From Fumia sp045615345 (lineage in GTDB: Bacteria > Bacillota > Clostridia > Oscillospirales > Ruminococcaceae): DNA of 64,000 bases. Location of the stretch: the NCBI GenBank assembly GCA_045615345.1, contig JAZLER010000023.1, forward strand, positions 13,123-77,122. Reading direction: 5' to 3'. Shown piece after piece: positions 8,522-19,100 of the stretch; the stretch's first letter is position 1; each line of letters opens with the position of its first letter. A model generated the notes under the pieces. That model made no database searches. It saw only the letters and a list, made by a program, of their open reading frames with translations, and had not been told where the DNA came from. The position numbers and the translations under genes are program-made.

Positions 8522-8848
8522 TTATGTATTATGGTCTGATACGTGGAACTGTTTTAAGTTTCCGATTTTCTGACGGCGTTCTTCCAAGATTTCAATAACA
8601 TTTTCGAGCGGAAGATTTTGCTCAGCCATCATAACAAGCATATGATAAAGAAGGTCGCAGATTTCATTAGCAAGCTCTTCGTTATCGTTATTTTTAGCAG
8701 CGATAACCATTTCGGTGCATTCCTCGCCACATTTTTTAAGGATTTTATCAATACCTTTGCTGAAAAGATAGCAGGTATAAGAACCTTCTTCAAAGTTTGC
8801 CTTACGGTTTTTAACAACCTCGTATAAGCCTTTTAATGTTTCAGTCAT
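8522..8848 (-). CDS. hisE: Phosphoribosyl-ATP pyrophosphatase
   Basis: Second step of histidine synthesis: removes pyrophosphate from phosphoribosyl-ATP. The 108-residue protein has the MazG-like helical fold with KCGEECTEMVIAAKNND and the E/D metal ligands of ANEICDLLYHMLVMM. HisE is a separate protein here rather than fused to HisI, as in many Clostridia. It is last of the ten his genes, 3 bp after hisI. Confidence 0.95.
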   Translation of the reverse strand: MTETLKGLYEVVKNRKANFEEGSYTCYLFSKGIDKILKKCGEECTEMVIAAKNNDNEELANEICDLLYHMLVMMAEQNLPLENVIEILEERRQKIGNLKQFHVSDHNT

Positions 8849-8851
8849 TTG

Positions 8852-9178
8852 TTAGTCCTCCCTTTTGTATATCTCGTTAAAGAAACAGCTGTAATTGCCT
8901 GTATGACAGGCAACTCCTGTCTGATTAACGGTAACAAGTAAAGTATCATTGTCACAGTCAGCCTTGATATTTACAACCTTCTGCAAATGTCCGCTTGTAG
9001 CACCCTTGTTCCAGAGTTCTTTTCTTGAACGGCTGTAAAACCATGTGTAGCCTGTTTCAAGGGTAAGCTTTAAGCTTTCTTTGTTCATATAAGCAAGCAT
9101 CAAAACTTCCTTGTTTTTTTCTTCAACTACTATTGCAGGGATAAGCTCCCCTTTTTTAAAAAATATATCCAAATCCAT
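8852..9178 (-). CDS. hisI: Phosphoribosyl-AMP cyclohydrolase
   Basis: Third step of histidine synthesis, opening the adenine ring of phosphoribosyl-AMP. At 108 residues it is the standalone form. The motif WNKGATSGH and the zinc/magnesium cysteines and aspartates in KADCDNDTLL and ACHTGNYSCF are all present. It lies between hisF (25 bp) and hisE. Confidence 0.95.
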   Translation of the reverse strand: MDLDIFFKKGELIPAIVVEEKNKEVLMLAYMNKESLKLTLETGYTWFYSRSRKELWNKGATSGHLQKVVNIKADCDNDTLLVTVNQTGVACHTGNYSCFFNEIYKRED

Positions 9179-9203
9179 ATGTATTACCTCAACACCAATA
9201 ATA

Positions 9204-9962
9204 TTACTGTCTTGTCGGGATATTTTTTTCTTTAAGATGCGCTTTTACTTCACCGACAGTAAGCTCTCTGTAATGGAAAAGTGAAGCCGCAAGTGCCGCA
9301 TCAGCACCTGATTTTTCAAATACTTCCGAGAAATGCTCAAGTTTTCCACATCCTCCCGAAGCGATAACGGGAACATTTACAACCTCGCACACAGCATTAA
9401 GCATAGGAAGGTCGAAACCTTGTTTTGTGCCATCAGCATCCATAGAAGTGAGGAGTATTTCCCCTGCTCCAAGCTCACAGGCTTTCTTAGCCCATTCTAT
9501 TGCATCAATACCGGTGTCAATTCTGCCACCTGCAATAAACACATTATATCTGCCGTTTTCCATCTTCTTAGCATCAATTGCAACGACTACGCACTGACTT
9601 CCAAATTTATCGGCAGCCTCCCTTATAAGTTCAGGGTTTTTGATAGCAGCAGAGTTTACACTTACTTTATCAGCGCCTGCCCTTAAAAGAATCGAAAAGT
9701 CTTCAATTGAGGAGATTCCCCCGCCAACAGTAAGGGGTACAAAAACCTCTTTTGCGGTATCTCTTACGATATCTACAATTGTTTTTCTTGCCTCATATGT
9801 TGCGGTAATATCAAGGAAAACTATCTCGTCAGCACCCTGTTCGTTATACATTTTTGCACATTCAACGGGGTCGCCTACATCCTTGATGCCTACGAAATTT
9901 ATTCCTTTTACAACCTTGCCGTCTTTAACATCAAGACAAGGAATAATCCTTTTATTTAACAT
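9204..9962 (-). CDS. hisF: Imidazole glycerol phosphate synthase, cyclase subunit
   Basis: Forms imidazole glycerol phosphate and AICAR from PRFAR, using ammonia channelled from HisH. A 252-residue TIM barrel with catalytic Asp in IPCLDVKDGKVVKG (about residue 11) and DMADGTKQG-type loop (LLTSMDADGTKQG, near 173-185), which carries the second catalytic Asp. It overlaps hisA by 7 bp, showing coupling. Confidence 0.97.
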   Translation of the reverse strand: MLNKRIIPCLDVKDGKVVKGINFVGIKDVGDPVECAKMYNEQGADEIVFLDITATYEARKTIVDIVRDTAKEVFVPLTVGGGISSIEDFSILLRAGADKVSVNSAAIKNPELIREAADKFGSQCVVVAIDAKKMENGRYNVFIAGGRIDTGIDAIEWAKKACELGAGEILLTSMDADGTKQGFDLPMLNAVCEVVNVPVIASGGCGKLEHFSEVFEKSGADAALAASLFHYRELTVGEVKAHLKEKNIPTRQ

Positions 9963-10672
9963 TTTGCCACCTCTAACGCTTCTTTCAAATCAAGAGTGCC
10001 CTCGTAAAGACTCTTACCACAGATAGCACCGAAAACCGAAATCTTTTTGAGGTTATGAATATCGTTTATATCCCTTATTCCGCCACTCGCGATAATGTTG
10101 CAGGATGTAGCATCGTTTATAGCTTTAAGCTGTTCTAAATTAGGTCCTTCAAGGGTGCCGTCTTTTGCAATATCGGTGAAAATAATGTTCTTAACTCCTA
10201 TATCGGACATTTCCTTTGCAAGGGAAATGTAGTGGACCTCGGAAGAATCAAGCCAGCCTTCAACCGAAACCATACCGTTTTTCGCATCAATTCCTATAAC
10301 AATTTTTTCTCCGTACTCTTTTACGGCATCTTTGACAAGCTCCGGGTTTTTAACAGCAACAGAGCCTAAAATAACCCTGTAAATGCCGTTTTTAAGGTAG
10401 TATTCAACGGTATCAAGTGTTCTGATACCACCACCAACCTCAACCTTTAAAGATGTGTTTTTTGCAATTTCTGCAAAAATCTCTGCATTTTTGGGTGTTG
10501 CATCTTTAGCACCGTCAAGGTCAACCATATGTAAGTATGAAGCCCCGTCACTTTCAAATTTTCTTGCAGTATCAAGCGGATTTTCAGCCACTTTATGAAC
10601 AGTTGCAAAATCCCCTTTGTAAAGGCGTACACAGTTGCCGTCTTTAATATCAATAGCAGGTAAAATTATCAT
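9956..10672 (-). CDS. hisA: ProFAR isomerase (HisA)
   Basis: Amadori isomerisation of ProFAR to PRFAR. A 238-residue TIM barrel homologous to HisF, with the catalytic Asp in ILPAIDIKDGNCVRL (about residue 8) and a second Asp in IFTDIAKDGTLEGPN (about 168-171). It lies 2 bp after hisH and overlaps hisF. Confidence 0.96.
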   Translation of the reverse strand: MIILPAIDIKDGNCVRLYKGDFATVHKVAENPLDTARKFESDGASYLHMVDLDGAKDATPKNAEIFAEIAKNTSLKVEVGGGIRTLDTVEYYLKNGIYRVILGSVAVKNPELVKDAVKEYGEKIVIGIDAKNGMVSVEGWLDSSEVHYISLAKEMSDIGVKNIIFTDIAKDGTLEGPNLEQLKAINDATSCNIIASGGIRDINDIHNLKKISVFGAICGKSLYEGTLDLKEALEVAKC

Positions 10673-10674
10673 TA

Positions 10675-11277
10675 TTAGTCCCTCGTAAGTTCATAGAAAT
10701 TTTTAAGAATTTTAAGCCCTGTTTCTCCACTTTTTTCAGGGTGGAACTGAGCACCGAAAACATTTCCGCGCTCGACAAGTGCAGGAACTTTAACGCCGTA
10801 GTCGCACTGTGCAGAGATATTCTTCTCATCGGTATATGCCATAAAGGAATGGACAAAGTAAACACTGTCCCCTTCTTTGAGCCCCTTTAAAAGCGGTGAA
10901 TCCTGAGTTATCTCAAGACTGTTCCAACCCATATGAGGAATCTTGTAAGGGCAAACGATTTTGTCAATTTTACCTTCGATAAGACTCAAACCTTTTGTGG
11001 TTTCAAACTCTTCACTTTCCTCAAAAAGCATCTGCATACCAAGACAGATTCCAAGGAGCGGTTTTTTCTTTATATTTTCCTTGATAACAGATATAAGCCC
11101 AGTGTTATCAAGCATTTTCATAGCTTTCGGAAAAGCACCAACACCCGGTAAAATCAAGGCATCAGCAGTTTCAATATCTTTAGCATCTTTTGAAACCATA
11201 TTTTCAATACCTAAGTAGTTTAAAGCATTCTGTACCGAGAAAAGATTTCCGGCACCGTAGTCAATTATAGTTATCAT
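10675..11277 (-). CDS. hisH: Imidazole glycerol phosphate synthase, glutaminase subunit
   Basis: A class I glutamine amidotransferase that feeds ammonia to HisF. 200 residues: the nucleophile Cys is in LLGICLGMQMLFEES (about residue 79), and the catalytic His/Glu are in QFHPEKSGETG (about 179-181). The start overlaps the hisB stop by one base. Confidence 0.96.
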   Translation of the reverse strand: MITIIDYGAGNLFSVQNALNYLGIENMVSKDAKDIETADALILPGVGAFPKAMKMLDNTGLISVIKENIKKKPLLGICLGMQMLFEESEEFETTKGLSLIEGKIDKIVCPYKIPHMGWNSLEITQDSPLLKGLKEGDSVYFVHSFMAYTDEKNISAQCDYGVKVPALVERGNVFGAQFHPEKSGETGLKILKNFYELTRD

Positions 11278-11849
11278 TAAAGTACACCTTTCGTACTGAG
11301 AATACTTGCTTTCTTAACAAGAGCAATTTTAAGTGAATGTGCAAGCGCTTTAAATAACGCTTCAGCCTTATGATGGTCATTTGCGCCATAGCAACATTCC
11401 ATATGAAGAGTCATCTTGGAATTAAACGCAAAAGCCCTGAAAAACTCTTCAAACATCTGGGTATCCATATCCCCCACCTTGTCAGCTTTGAAGGTACAGT
11501 CAAACTTAAAATATGGTCTCATACACAAATCAAGCGCCGCAAACCCTAAAGCCTCGTCCATAGGAAGGAAGAAAAATCCGTATCGTTCAACGGGTACATC
11601 ACCCATAGCTTTAAGTAAAGCATCGCCTAAAACTATACCGGTATCTTCAATTGTATGGTGGCAGTCAACTTCAAGGTCACCTTTCACTTTAACAGTAAGG
11701 TCAAATCCTGCGTGCATACCAAGCGCTGTCAGCATATGGTCAAAAAAGCCAACTCCTGTCGAGATATCTGTTTTACCGCTACCGTCAAGGTTGATATAAA
11801 TTTCGATATCAGTTTCTTTGGTTTTACGCGTTACAGTTGCTGTTCTCAT
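11277..11849 (-). CDS. hisB: Imidazoleglycerol-phosphate dehydratase
   Basis: Dehydrates imidazole glycerol phosphate to imidazole acetol phosphate. At 190 residues it is the monofunctional form without the histidinol phosphatase domain of E. coli HisB. The two manganese-binding histidine clusters DCHHTIED (about 61-68) and GANDHHKAEALFKA (about 155-168) are intact. No histidinol phosphatase is in the operon; the PHP protein at the left edge is a possible but unproven candidate. Confidence 0.97.
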   Translation of the reverse strand: MRTATVTRKTKETDIEIYINLDGSGKTDISTGVGFFDHMLTALGMHAGFDLTVKVKGDLEVDCHHTIEDTGIVLGDALLKAMGDVPVERYGFFFLPMDEALGFAALDLCMRPYFKFDCTFKADKVGDMDTQMFEEFFRAFAFNSKMTLHMECCYGANDHHKAEALFKALAHSLKIALVKKASILSTKGVL

Positions 11850-12898
11850 AAGTCAAATCCTTTCGTAATATCGTAAAGGTTTTCGATAAGAATTTTGTTG
11901 TTTTCAACAGAATCGGTAGAAATGCGTAAAGCATCACCAAAACATCTTACTGCGATTCCTCTGCTTAAAAGCTTATCATAAATTTCTTTTGCCTTATCGG
12001 TTTTAATATAAACAAAGTTTGTTTTACTGTCATAAACTTTTTCAAAACAGGTAAATTTATTAAGCTCTTCCTTAAGAAATCCGGCCGAGGCAATAAGCTC
12101 TTTTTCGCATTTCTTTAAAAATACCTTGTCACTTAAAACAGTAGCCGCAATTTCCTGGGAAATACTGTTTACATTATAAGGCGATTTTACAGCTTTTAAT
12201 GCATTGGTTATAGTCTTGTTTGCTACTGCAAAACCAACACGCAAAGCAGCCATTCCGATAGCTTTGGAACAAGTCTTTAAGATTATAAGGTTGCTGTAAT
12301 CATTTACTTCAGAAAGCAAACTTTCACTCCAGAAATCCATATAAGCTTCATCTAAAACCACAAGTGCATCTACACTTTTAATGATTTTTCTTACATCATC
12401 CTTGCCGATACCCAAAGAGGTCGGATTACAAGGATTAGAGAAGATTAGAAGTTTTACATCGTTTGCATTGCAAGCCTCAATAACCTTATCGGCATCAATG
12501 GTAAGATCCTCGTTCTTATCAAGCACCATAACAGGATTTTCATAAATATCACCATAAAAGCGATACATAGAAAAATCAGGTTTTAATGTGAGTATCTTCT
12601 CGCCTTTTTGTAGTAAAGCACCTGTAATAAGACCGATAAGCTCGTCCGAGCCATTGCCCGCAGTTACAAGGTTATAATCCACCTCATAGTAATCTGCAAA
12701 AGCCTTACAGAGTTTCTCGGCATAAGGGTCGGGATAACGGTTAAAAGAAGCATTTTTTACAGCATCCGAAACCTTTTTAAGCAACTCAGCGCTTAAGGAA
12801 AGATAACTTTCATTTGCATCAAGCCTTAATTCATAATCCCCCTGCAACGGGTCATATGGGGTTAAATTCTTAACTTTATCACAAAGATTATAATTCAT
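11846..12898 (-). CDS. hisC: Histidinol-phosphate aminotransferase
   Basis: A PLP-dependent class II-type aminotransferase converting imidazole acetol phosphate to histidinol phosphate. 350 residues: the PLP Lys is in LKTCSKAIGMAALRVG (about residue 214), with AGNGSDELI near residue 80 and VLDEAYMDF near 179. It overlaps hisB by 4 bp and hisD by 1 bp. Confidence 0.96.
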   Translation of the reverse strand: MNYNLCDKVKNLTPYDPLQGDYELRLDANESYLSLSAELLKKVSDAVKNASFNRYPDPYAEKLCKAFADYYEVDYNLVTAGNGSDELIGLITGALLQKGEKILTLKPDFSMYRFYGDIYENPVMVLDKNEDLTIDADKVIEACNANDVKLLIFSNPCNPTSLGIGKDDVRKIIKSVDALVVLDEAYMDFWSESLLSEVNDYSNLIILKTCSKAIGMAALRVGFAVANKTITNALKAVKSPYNVNSISQEIAATVLSDKVFLKKCEKELIASAGFLKEELNKFTCFEKVYDSKTNFVYIKTDKAKEIYDKLLSRGIAVRCFGDALRISTDSVENNKILIENLYDITKGFDL

Positions 12899-14181
12899 TA
12901 AAAACGCACCTTTATAGAATTTGCATGGGCTGTAAGCCCTTCTTTTTCAGCTAATGTAACAATATCATCGTGTGCTTTCTTCAAAGCATCTTCGGTATAG
13001 TAGATATAGCTTGTCTTCTTGATAAACGCATCAACAGAAAGCGGAGAGAAAAATCTTGCAGTACCACTTGTAGGAAGCACATGGTTAGGTCCTGCATAGT
13101 AGTCACCCAAAGGCTCGGGAGCATATTTACCAAGGAAAATAGAACCTGCATTGTCAAGCTTACCGATATATTCCATAGGATTTTCCATCATAACCTCAAG
13201 ATGTTCGGGCGCAATTTCATTAGCAAGTTCAATTGCTTTTTCTTTTGTATCGCAAACAATAATTGCACCGAAATCAGAAAGTGATTTCTTGATAATGTCG
13301 CGTCTTGAGAGGTTTTCAACCTGTAAAGCAAGTTCCTTTACAGTTTCTTTTGCTATATTTTCATCCGTTGTAACCAGGATAGATGAAGCTAAAACATCAT
13401 GTTCTGCCTGACTCATCAAATCCGCCGCAAGGAACTTAGGACTTGCAGTAGAATCAGCCATTACAAGGATTTCACTCGGTCCTGCTATCATATCGATATC
13501 AACAACACCATAAAGAAGTTTCTTTGCAGTTGCCACAAAGATGTTACCGGGGCCAACAATTTTGTCAACCTTGGGAACAGTTTCAGTACCATAGGCAAGT
13601 GCTGCAACAGCTTGTGCACCACCGAGTAAGAATACACGGTCTACACCGCAGATAGCAGCAGCAACTAAAATATCAGGGTTAGCTTTACCCTCTTTTGTAG
13701 GAGGAGTAACCATAATAATTTCCTTGACACCTGCAATTTTAGCAGGGATAGCATTCATTAAAACAGAAGAAGGATAAGCGGCCGTTCCGCCGGGAACATA
13801 AAGTCCTACTCTTTCAAGTCCCCTGATGCGCTGACCTAAGATAACGCCGTCATCTTTAGGGTTAATAAAGCTTTGCTGTTTCTGTCTGTTATGAAAATCA
13901 GCAATATTCTCCTGAGCATTCAAAAGCGCAGAAACGAAACTCTCATCAGCATTTGTGAGTGCATCGTTAATCTCATCTCTTGAAACCTCAATAGCAGGCG
14001 GAAGTTTTCCGTCAAACTTTAATGTATATTCGCAAACAGCTTTATCTCCGTTTGTTCTTACATTTTCTATAATCTCAGAAACGATGGTGGTAACCTTTCT
14101 GTCAACCTCACCGCTTCTTGAACGAAGTGAGTTTAAAAACTCTTTTTCATCTTTACCGTTTGCTTTAACAATTGGTAACAT
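12898..14181 (-). CDS. hisD: Histidinol dehydrogenase
   Basis: Two-step NAD+-dependent oxidation of histidinol to histidine with a zinc ion. The 427-residue length is normal. Signatures include GLYVPGGTAAYPSSVLMNA near residues 125-143, the DMIAGPSE loop, QAEHD and PEHLE, which carry zinc and catalytic residues. It lies 11 bp after hisG. Confidence 0.97.
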   Translation of the reverse strand: MLPIVKANGKDEKEFLNSLRSRSGEVDRKVTTIVSEIIENVRTNGDKAVCEYTLKFDGKLPPAIEVSRDEINDALTNADESFVSALLNAQENIADFHNRQKQQSFINPKDDGVILGQRIRGLERVGLYVPGGTAAYPSSVLMNAIPAKIAGVKEIIMVTPPTKEGKANPDILVAAAICGVDRVFLLGGAQAVAALAYGTETVPKVDKIVGPGNIFVATAKKLLYGVVDIDMIAGPSEILVMADSTASPKFLAADLMSQAEHDVLASSILVTTDENIAKETVKELALQVENLSRRDIIKKSLSDFGAIIVCDTKEKAIELANEIAPEHLEVMMENPMEYIGKLDNAGSIFLGKYAPEPLGDYYAGPNHVLPTSGTARFFSPLSVDAFIKKTSYIYYTEDALKKAHDDIVTLAEKEGLTAHANSIKVRF

Positions 14182-14192
14182 TTCATTTCCTC

Positions 14193-14837
14193 CTATTTTA
14201 CAGAACCTTTCTGGATATCTTCAATAAAACTTTCAAGTTCTTCTTTTCTTAGTTTCATTGAAGCTGTATTTACAATAAGTCTTGCCGAGATGTAAGCCAC
14301 ATCTTCAGTAACTTCAAGTCCGTTTTCCTTTAAGGTGGTACCTGTTTCAACAATATCAATGATACCATCCGAAAGCCCTACAAGCGGCGCAAGCTCTACA
14401 GAACCTTCAATTTTGATAATCTCGATATCCATACCCTTTTCAGCAAAGTATTCCCTTGCTACATTGGGGTATTTTGTGGCAATTCGTTTAATGTTGTAAC
14501 CACTGTAAAAATCGGAACCTTTTTTTACAGCAAGGGCAAACTTACATTTTCCGAAACCTAAATTGGCAACTTCAAAGAAGCTTCCGCCGTGCTCCATAAT
14601 GGTGTCTTTGCCGACAACACCTATGTCACAAACACCGTGCTCAACATAAGTGATAACATCAGCAGCCTTTGCTAAAACTACTTCGATATTCTTATCGGGA
14701 ATCTGTAAAATCAGCTTTCTTCCTTTATTCAAAAGCTCTTCACAGTCATAACCGAGTCTTTCAAAAATCGCTACTGTGTCTTTTTCAAGTCTGCCTTTTG
14801 TGAGGGCGATGCGTATTGGTCTTGTAAACTTGCTCAT
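14193..14837 (-). CDS. hisG: ATP phosphoribosyltransferase, short form
   Basis: First, committed step: joins PRPP and ATP. At 214 residues it is the short form that lacks the C-terminal histidine-binding domain and needs HisZ for activity and feedback control. Motifs include IALTKGRLEKDT near the N-terminus and the PRPP loop region DGIIDIVETGTTLKENGL (about 157-174). It overlaps hisZ by 4 bp, as expected for obligate partners. Confidence 0.97.
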   Translation of the reverse strand: MSKFTRPIRIALTKGRLEKDTVAIFERLGYDCEELLNKGRKLILQIPDKNIEVVLAKAADVITYVEHGVCDIGVVGKDTIMEHGGSFFEVANLGFGKCKFALAVKKGSDFYSGYNIKRIATKYPNVAREYFAEKGMDIEIIKIEGSVELAPLVGLSDGIIDIVETGTTLKENGLEVTEDVAYISARLIVNTASMKLRKEELESFIEDIQKGSVK

Positions 14838-16012
14838 GCCTTCACCTCCACAATATCTTCACGAACAATATAAATATTCTCTATTCCCTTTTCTTTTGCA
14901 TATTTCTGTGATTCTTCAAAGGTATCAAACACAGAAAGTTCAGCTTTGAAACCTGCATCAGTAAGTCGTTTAATCTGTAAAAGTCCTTTTACTTCATAAC
15001 CTTCTTCCGAGAACACGAGTACATCGGATGGTTCAAGCTTGTTACCTTCATAATCCATCATACCAGCAACAGCATCAACATCGATACCAAAGCCAACAGC
15101 AGGAAGATTTACCCCATAATCAGAAAGCAGTGTATCATATCGTCCGCCAACAAGTGCTGTACTTCCAAAACCTTTAAGATATCCTTTAAAAACAATACCT
15201 GTGTAGTAATCATTTCTTGTAACGATACCAAGGTCAAGGGAAATTTTATCAGCAAAACCTAACTGTTTTAAGTCTTTGTAAAGCTTTTTAAGGTAATTTA
15301 ATTCTTTGCCTGCAAACAGTTCTTTTGCCTTTTCAAAAACTTCTTCCCCACCAAACAATGCAGGAAGCGCTTTCAAAGCTGAAGCTACCTCACGATTTTC
15401 ATATTTATCAAGCTTGTCGTTAAGCGCAGGATAGTTTTTGGATTCAATTAAAAATCTTATTTCATCCTTTTCATCTTCAGGAAGATTAAGCTTTTTAATA
15501 AGTGAATTGAAAAATCCGATATGACCGATTTCTATTCTGTAATCACTTACTCCACACGCTTCTAAAGCTTCTGCGGCAGTTGAAATAACCTCAAGGTCGG
15601 TTTTTCCGGGACCTGCACCGATAAGCTCAATACCTGCCTGAACAACCTCATCACTTCGACCGCTGAGCGCAGGATTAATCATATAAACACTCTGGTTATA
15701 AAACAGTCTGAAAGGAAGAGAATGACCTTTAAGTCTTGTTGCCGCAAGTCTTGCTATAGGCATTGTAAGGTCAGGGCGCACAGTGAGTATGCGTCCTTTA
15801 AGGTCGGTAAGTTTGTACATTCTTTCCTGAGGAATACCATGCTCGGGAGAATTGAAAACATCGTAAAATTCAATCCCGGGAGTTACTACTTCGGAATAAC
15901 CTCTCGAAGTGAACAATTCTTTGAGACATTTCTCAGTTTTTCTTCTTGCAATACAATCCTCAAATAAAGTATCGCGTGTACCCTCAGGGGTTATCAGCCT
16001 GTTTTTCAACAT
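14834..16012 (-). CDS. hisZ: ATP phosphoribosyltransferase regulatory subunit
   Basis: A paralogue of histidyl-tRNA synthetase lacking aminoacylation; it binds short HisG and makes it histidine-sensitive. 392 residues with class II synthetase-like motifs (EVVTPGIEFYDVF, TVRPDLTMPIARLAATRL, QAGIELIG) and no anticodon-binding domain of normal HisS size. It is first in the his operon. The AAAGGG site is about 10 bases from the ATG. Confidence 0.94.
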   Translation of the reverse strand: MLKNRLITPEGTRDTLFEDCIARRKTEKCLKELFTSRGYSEVVTPGIEFYDVFNSPEHGIPQERMYKLTDLKGRILTVRPDLTMPIARLAATRLKGHSLPFRLFYNQSVYMINPALSGRSDEVVQAGIELIGAGPGKTDLEVISTAAEALEACGVSDYRIEIGHIGFFNSLIKKLNLPEDEKDEIRFLIESKNYPALNDKLDKYENREVASALKALPALFGGEEVFEKAKELFAGKELNYLKKLYKDLKQLGFADKISLDLGIVTRNDYYTGIVFKGYLKGFGSTALVGGRYDTLLSDYGVNLPAVGFGIDVDAVAGMMDYEGNKLEPSDVLVFSEEGYEVKGLLQIKRLTDAGFKAELSVFDTFEESQKYAKEKGIENIYIVREDIVEVKA

Positions 16013-16045
16013 AATTATTTAGCCCTTTCACTTTAGTATGCTAAC

Positions 16046-16074
16046 ATAGTAACATAATGTAGTGAGTTTGTCAA
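16046..16074 (-). promoter_or_regulatory. Promoter of the histidine operon
   Basis: Minus-strand consensus TTGACA (16069-16074), 17 bp, TACTAT (16046-16051). The transcript leader is only about 30 nt, too short for a T-box, so no RNA-level histidine control is seen. Confidence 0.75.
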
Positions 16075-16146
16075 TGGTTTATGCAATTTTCATAAAGAAT
16101 AACAACAAAAGATATTCAAAATAACTTGCACTTGGTAACATTGCTG

Positions 16147-19100
16147 TTAAAAGAAGGTCATCTGGCTTGTTTTTGGCAGCCCTGCAAGTGCACCTGCTTC
16201 TTCAAGCATTTCAATTACCGATTTGGAAACTCCGGAACGAGTCTGTACTTCGTCAACCGAAATATAAGGACCTTGTTCCCCTGCTTCCTGTAACCCTCTT
16301 GCCGCCGCTTCACCAAGGCCTTTGAGTGCTGTAAACGGCAGACGAATCTTTCCGTCTTCAATTACATACTTTGTGGCATGGGATTTAAATAAATCAACCG
16401 GCAAGAATTCGTAACCTCTGCAAAGCATCTCATTGATAATAAGAAGCGTGTTGTAAACATCTTCTTCTTTAACAGAGCGTTCCATATCTCTGAGTTGTGT
16501 AAGTCTTGCACGACAGGCGTTCTTGCCTGCAACAGCCGTTTCCGCCTCAAGGTCGCCACCACGCACTGTAAAGAACGCGGCATAATACTCAAGCGGATAA
16601 TAAACTTTGTACCAACCGAGCCTTATAGCCGCGATAACATAAGCCGCCGCATGGGCTTTCGGGAACATATACTTGATTTTAAAGCAACTGTCCACATACC
16701 ACTGCGGAACATCGTGATTAAGCATATCCTCAACCATTTCTTCTGTGAGAAGTTTGGTTGCCTTACCCTTACGGGTAATCTCCATAATCTTAAACGCAAG
16801 CTTGGGTTCAAGACCTTTATGTAAAAGATAAGACATATTACTGTCACGGGTACCGATAACTTCCGAAATTGTACAGATTTTCTGGTCGATTAAGTCTTTC
16901 GCGTTACCGAGCCATACATCGGTACCGTGAGAAAGTCCTGAAATCTGCAAAAGGTCGGCAAAAGTTTTCGGTTGCGCTTCTTCGAGCATTCCTCGTACAA
17001 AAGGAGTACCCATTTCAGGAAGCGATAAAGTACCGGTATTACTGAAAATCTCATCCGGAGTAACTCCAATAGCTTCGGTTGAAGTAAAGAGAGAAATAAC
17101 TTTTTTATCGCTCATTGAAACATCCATAACCTTGACCCCTGTCATATCCTCAATATGCTTATACAGGGTCGGAACATCGTGACCGAGTTCGTCAAGCTTC
17201 AAAATAGTATCATGCAGCGAATGGAAGTCGAAATGAGTGGTAAGGATATCGGAATCTGCTTTATCAGCAGGATGCTGAATGGGACAGAAATCATAAACCT
17301 CATAGTCAGACGGAATAACAACCATACCACCGGGATGCTGACCTGTGGTGCGTTTTACTCCCTCACATCCTTTTGCAAGACGGAGTTCTTCCGATTTATG
17401 GATTACCTTACCTCTTTCCTCAAGGTAATTCAGTACAAATCCGTACGCCGTTTTTTCAGCAACAGTAGAGATAGTACCTGCCTTGAATACATGGTCAGAA
17501 CCGAAAAGTTCTTCTGTGTATTTATGCACATAGCTCTGATATTCACCCGAAAAGTTCAAGTCGATATCAGGCTCTTTGTCACCGTCAAACCCTAAGAAGG
17601 TTTCAAACGGGATATCGTGGCCATCCTGATTAAGTTTTGCACCACACTGAGGACATACCTTTTCAGGGAGGTCAAACCCCGAGCCGTACTCCCCTTTTGT
17701 AAAGAATTCACTCCACTGACATTCGGGACACACATAGTGTGGTGCTAATGGATTTACCTCTGAAATACCAGCCATTGTCGCTACGAACGAAGAACCAACC
17801 GAACCTCGTGAACCTACTAAGTACCCGTGTTCTTCGGAGTAGTGTACAAGCTTTTGTGCAATCATATAAAGCACTGCAAATCCGTGGTTTATGATGGAAT
17901 CAAGCTCACGCTGTAAGCGGTTTTTAACTATATCAGGCATATCTTTGCCGTACATTTTCTCAGCTCTTGCCCATGTGATTTGTCTGAGTTCCTCATCAGC
18001 CCCCTCGATATTCGGAGGGAATGTACCTTTGGGAATAGGACGGACATCCGGGTCAACCATATCGGCAATTTTATTCGGGTTTTCAACTACAACCTCGTAG
18101 GCTTTTTTCTCACCCAGATACTCAAATTCCTTAAGCATTTCTTCAGTTGTACGCAGAAATAATGGTGCTTGCTGGTCGGCATCCTTAAACTTCATACCCG
18201 CCATAAGCACAGCTCTGAAAACGGCATCCTCGGGTTTTAAGAAATGCACATCCCCTGTCGCAACAACAGGTTTTCCGAGTTTTTCACCGATAGCAACAAT
18301 CGTCTTGTTGAATTCCTCAAGCTGACTGCGGTCGGTTGCCTGACCGTTAGCAAGCATAAATTCATTGTTACCGATAGGCTGAATTTCAAGATAATCGTAA
18401 AAGTCGGCAATTTCGCAAAGTTCGTCAAAGCTCTTGCCCTCAACAACTGAGTGGAAAAGCTCGCCTGCCTCACACGCACTGCCGATTAAAAGTCCTTCAC
18501 GATGCTTGATTATCTCAGACTTTGGTGTACGCGGATGACGATGAAAGTATTTCACATGAGCAAAGGAAACAAGCTTGTATAGGTTTTTAAGCCCAACACT
18601 GTTCTTTACAAGAATAATCTGGTGATAGCTTTTAAGCTGTTTCGGGTCATTGCCTGCAATTGATGTATTTATTTTTGAAATATTGTCAATTTCATTATCA
18701 GTTTTTAATTTTTCAAGCATCTTTATAAAGATGTATGCAAGAACCTCAGCATCGTCACAGGCTCTGTGGTGGTTAAATTCGGGAAGCTCTAAATGTTTTG
18801 CAATAATATCAAGCTTATGCTTTGAAAGTTCAGGATAAAGACTTCTTGAAAGCACAAGAGTATCGACAGAAGTGTATTTAAACTCCACATTATAGCGCTC
18901 TGCACAGGCTTTCATAAATCCCATATCAAAGGAGGCGTTATGAGCAACCAAAGGTCTTCGCCCTGCAAACTCCATAAAAGATTTAAGTGCCTCTTCATCC
19001 ATCGGTGCATCCTTTACCATCTCATCAGTGATAGAAGTAAGCTCCGAGATTTTAGGCGGAATGGGACGCTCAGGGTTTACAAAGGTATTGAATCGATCCT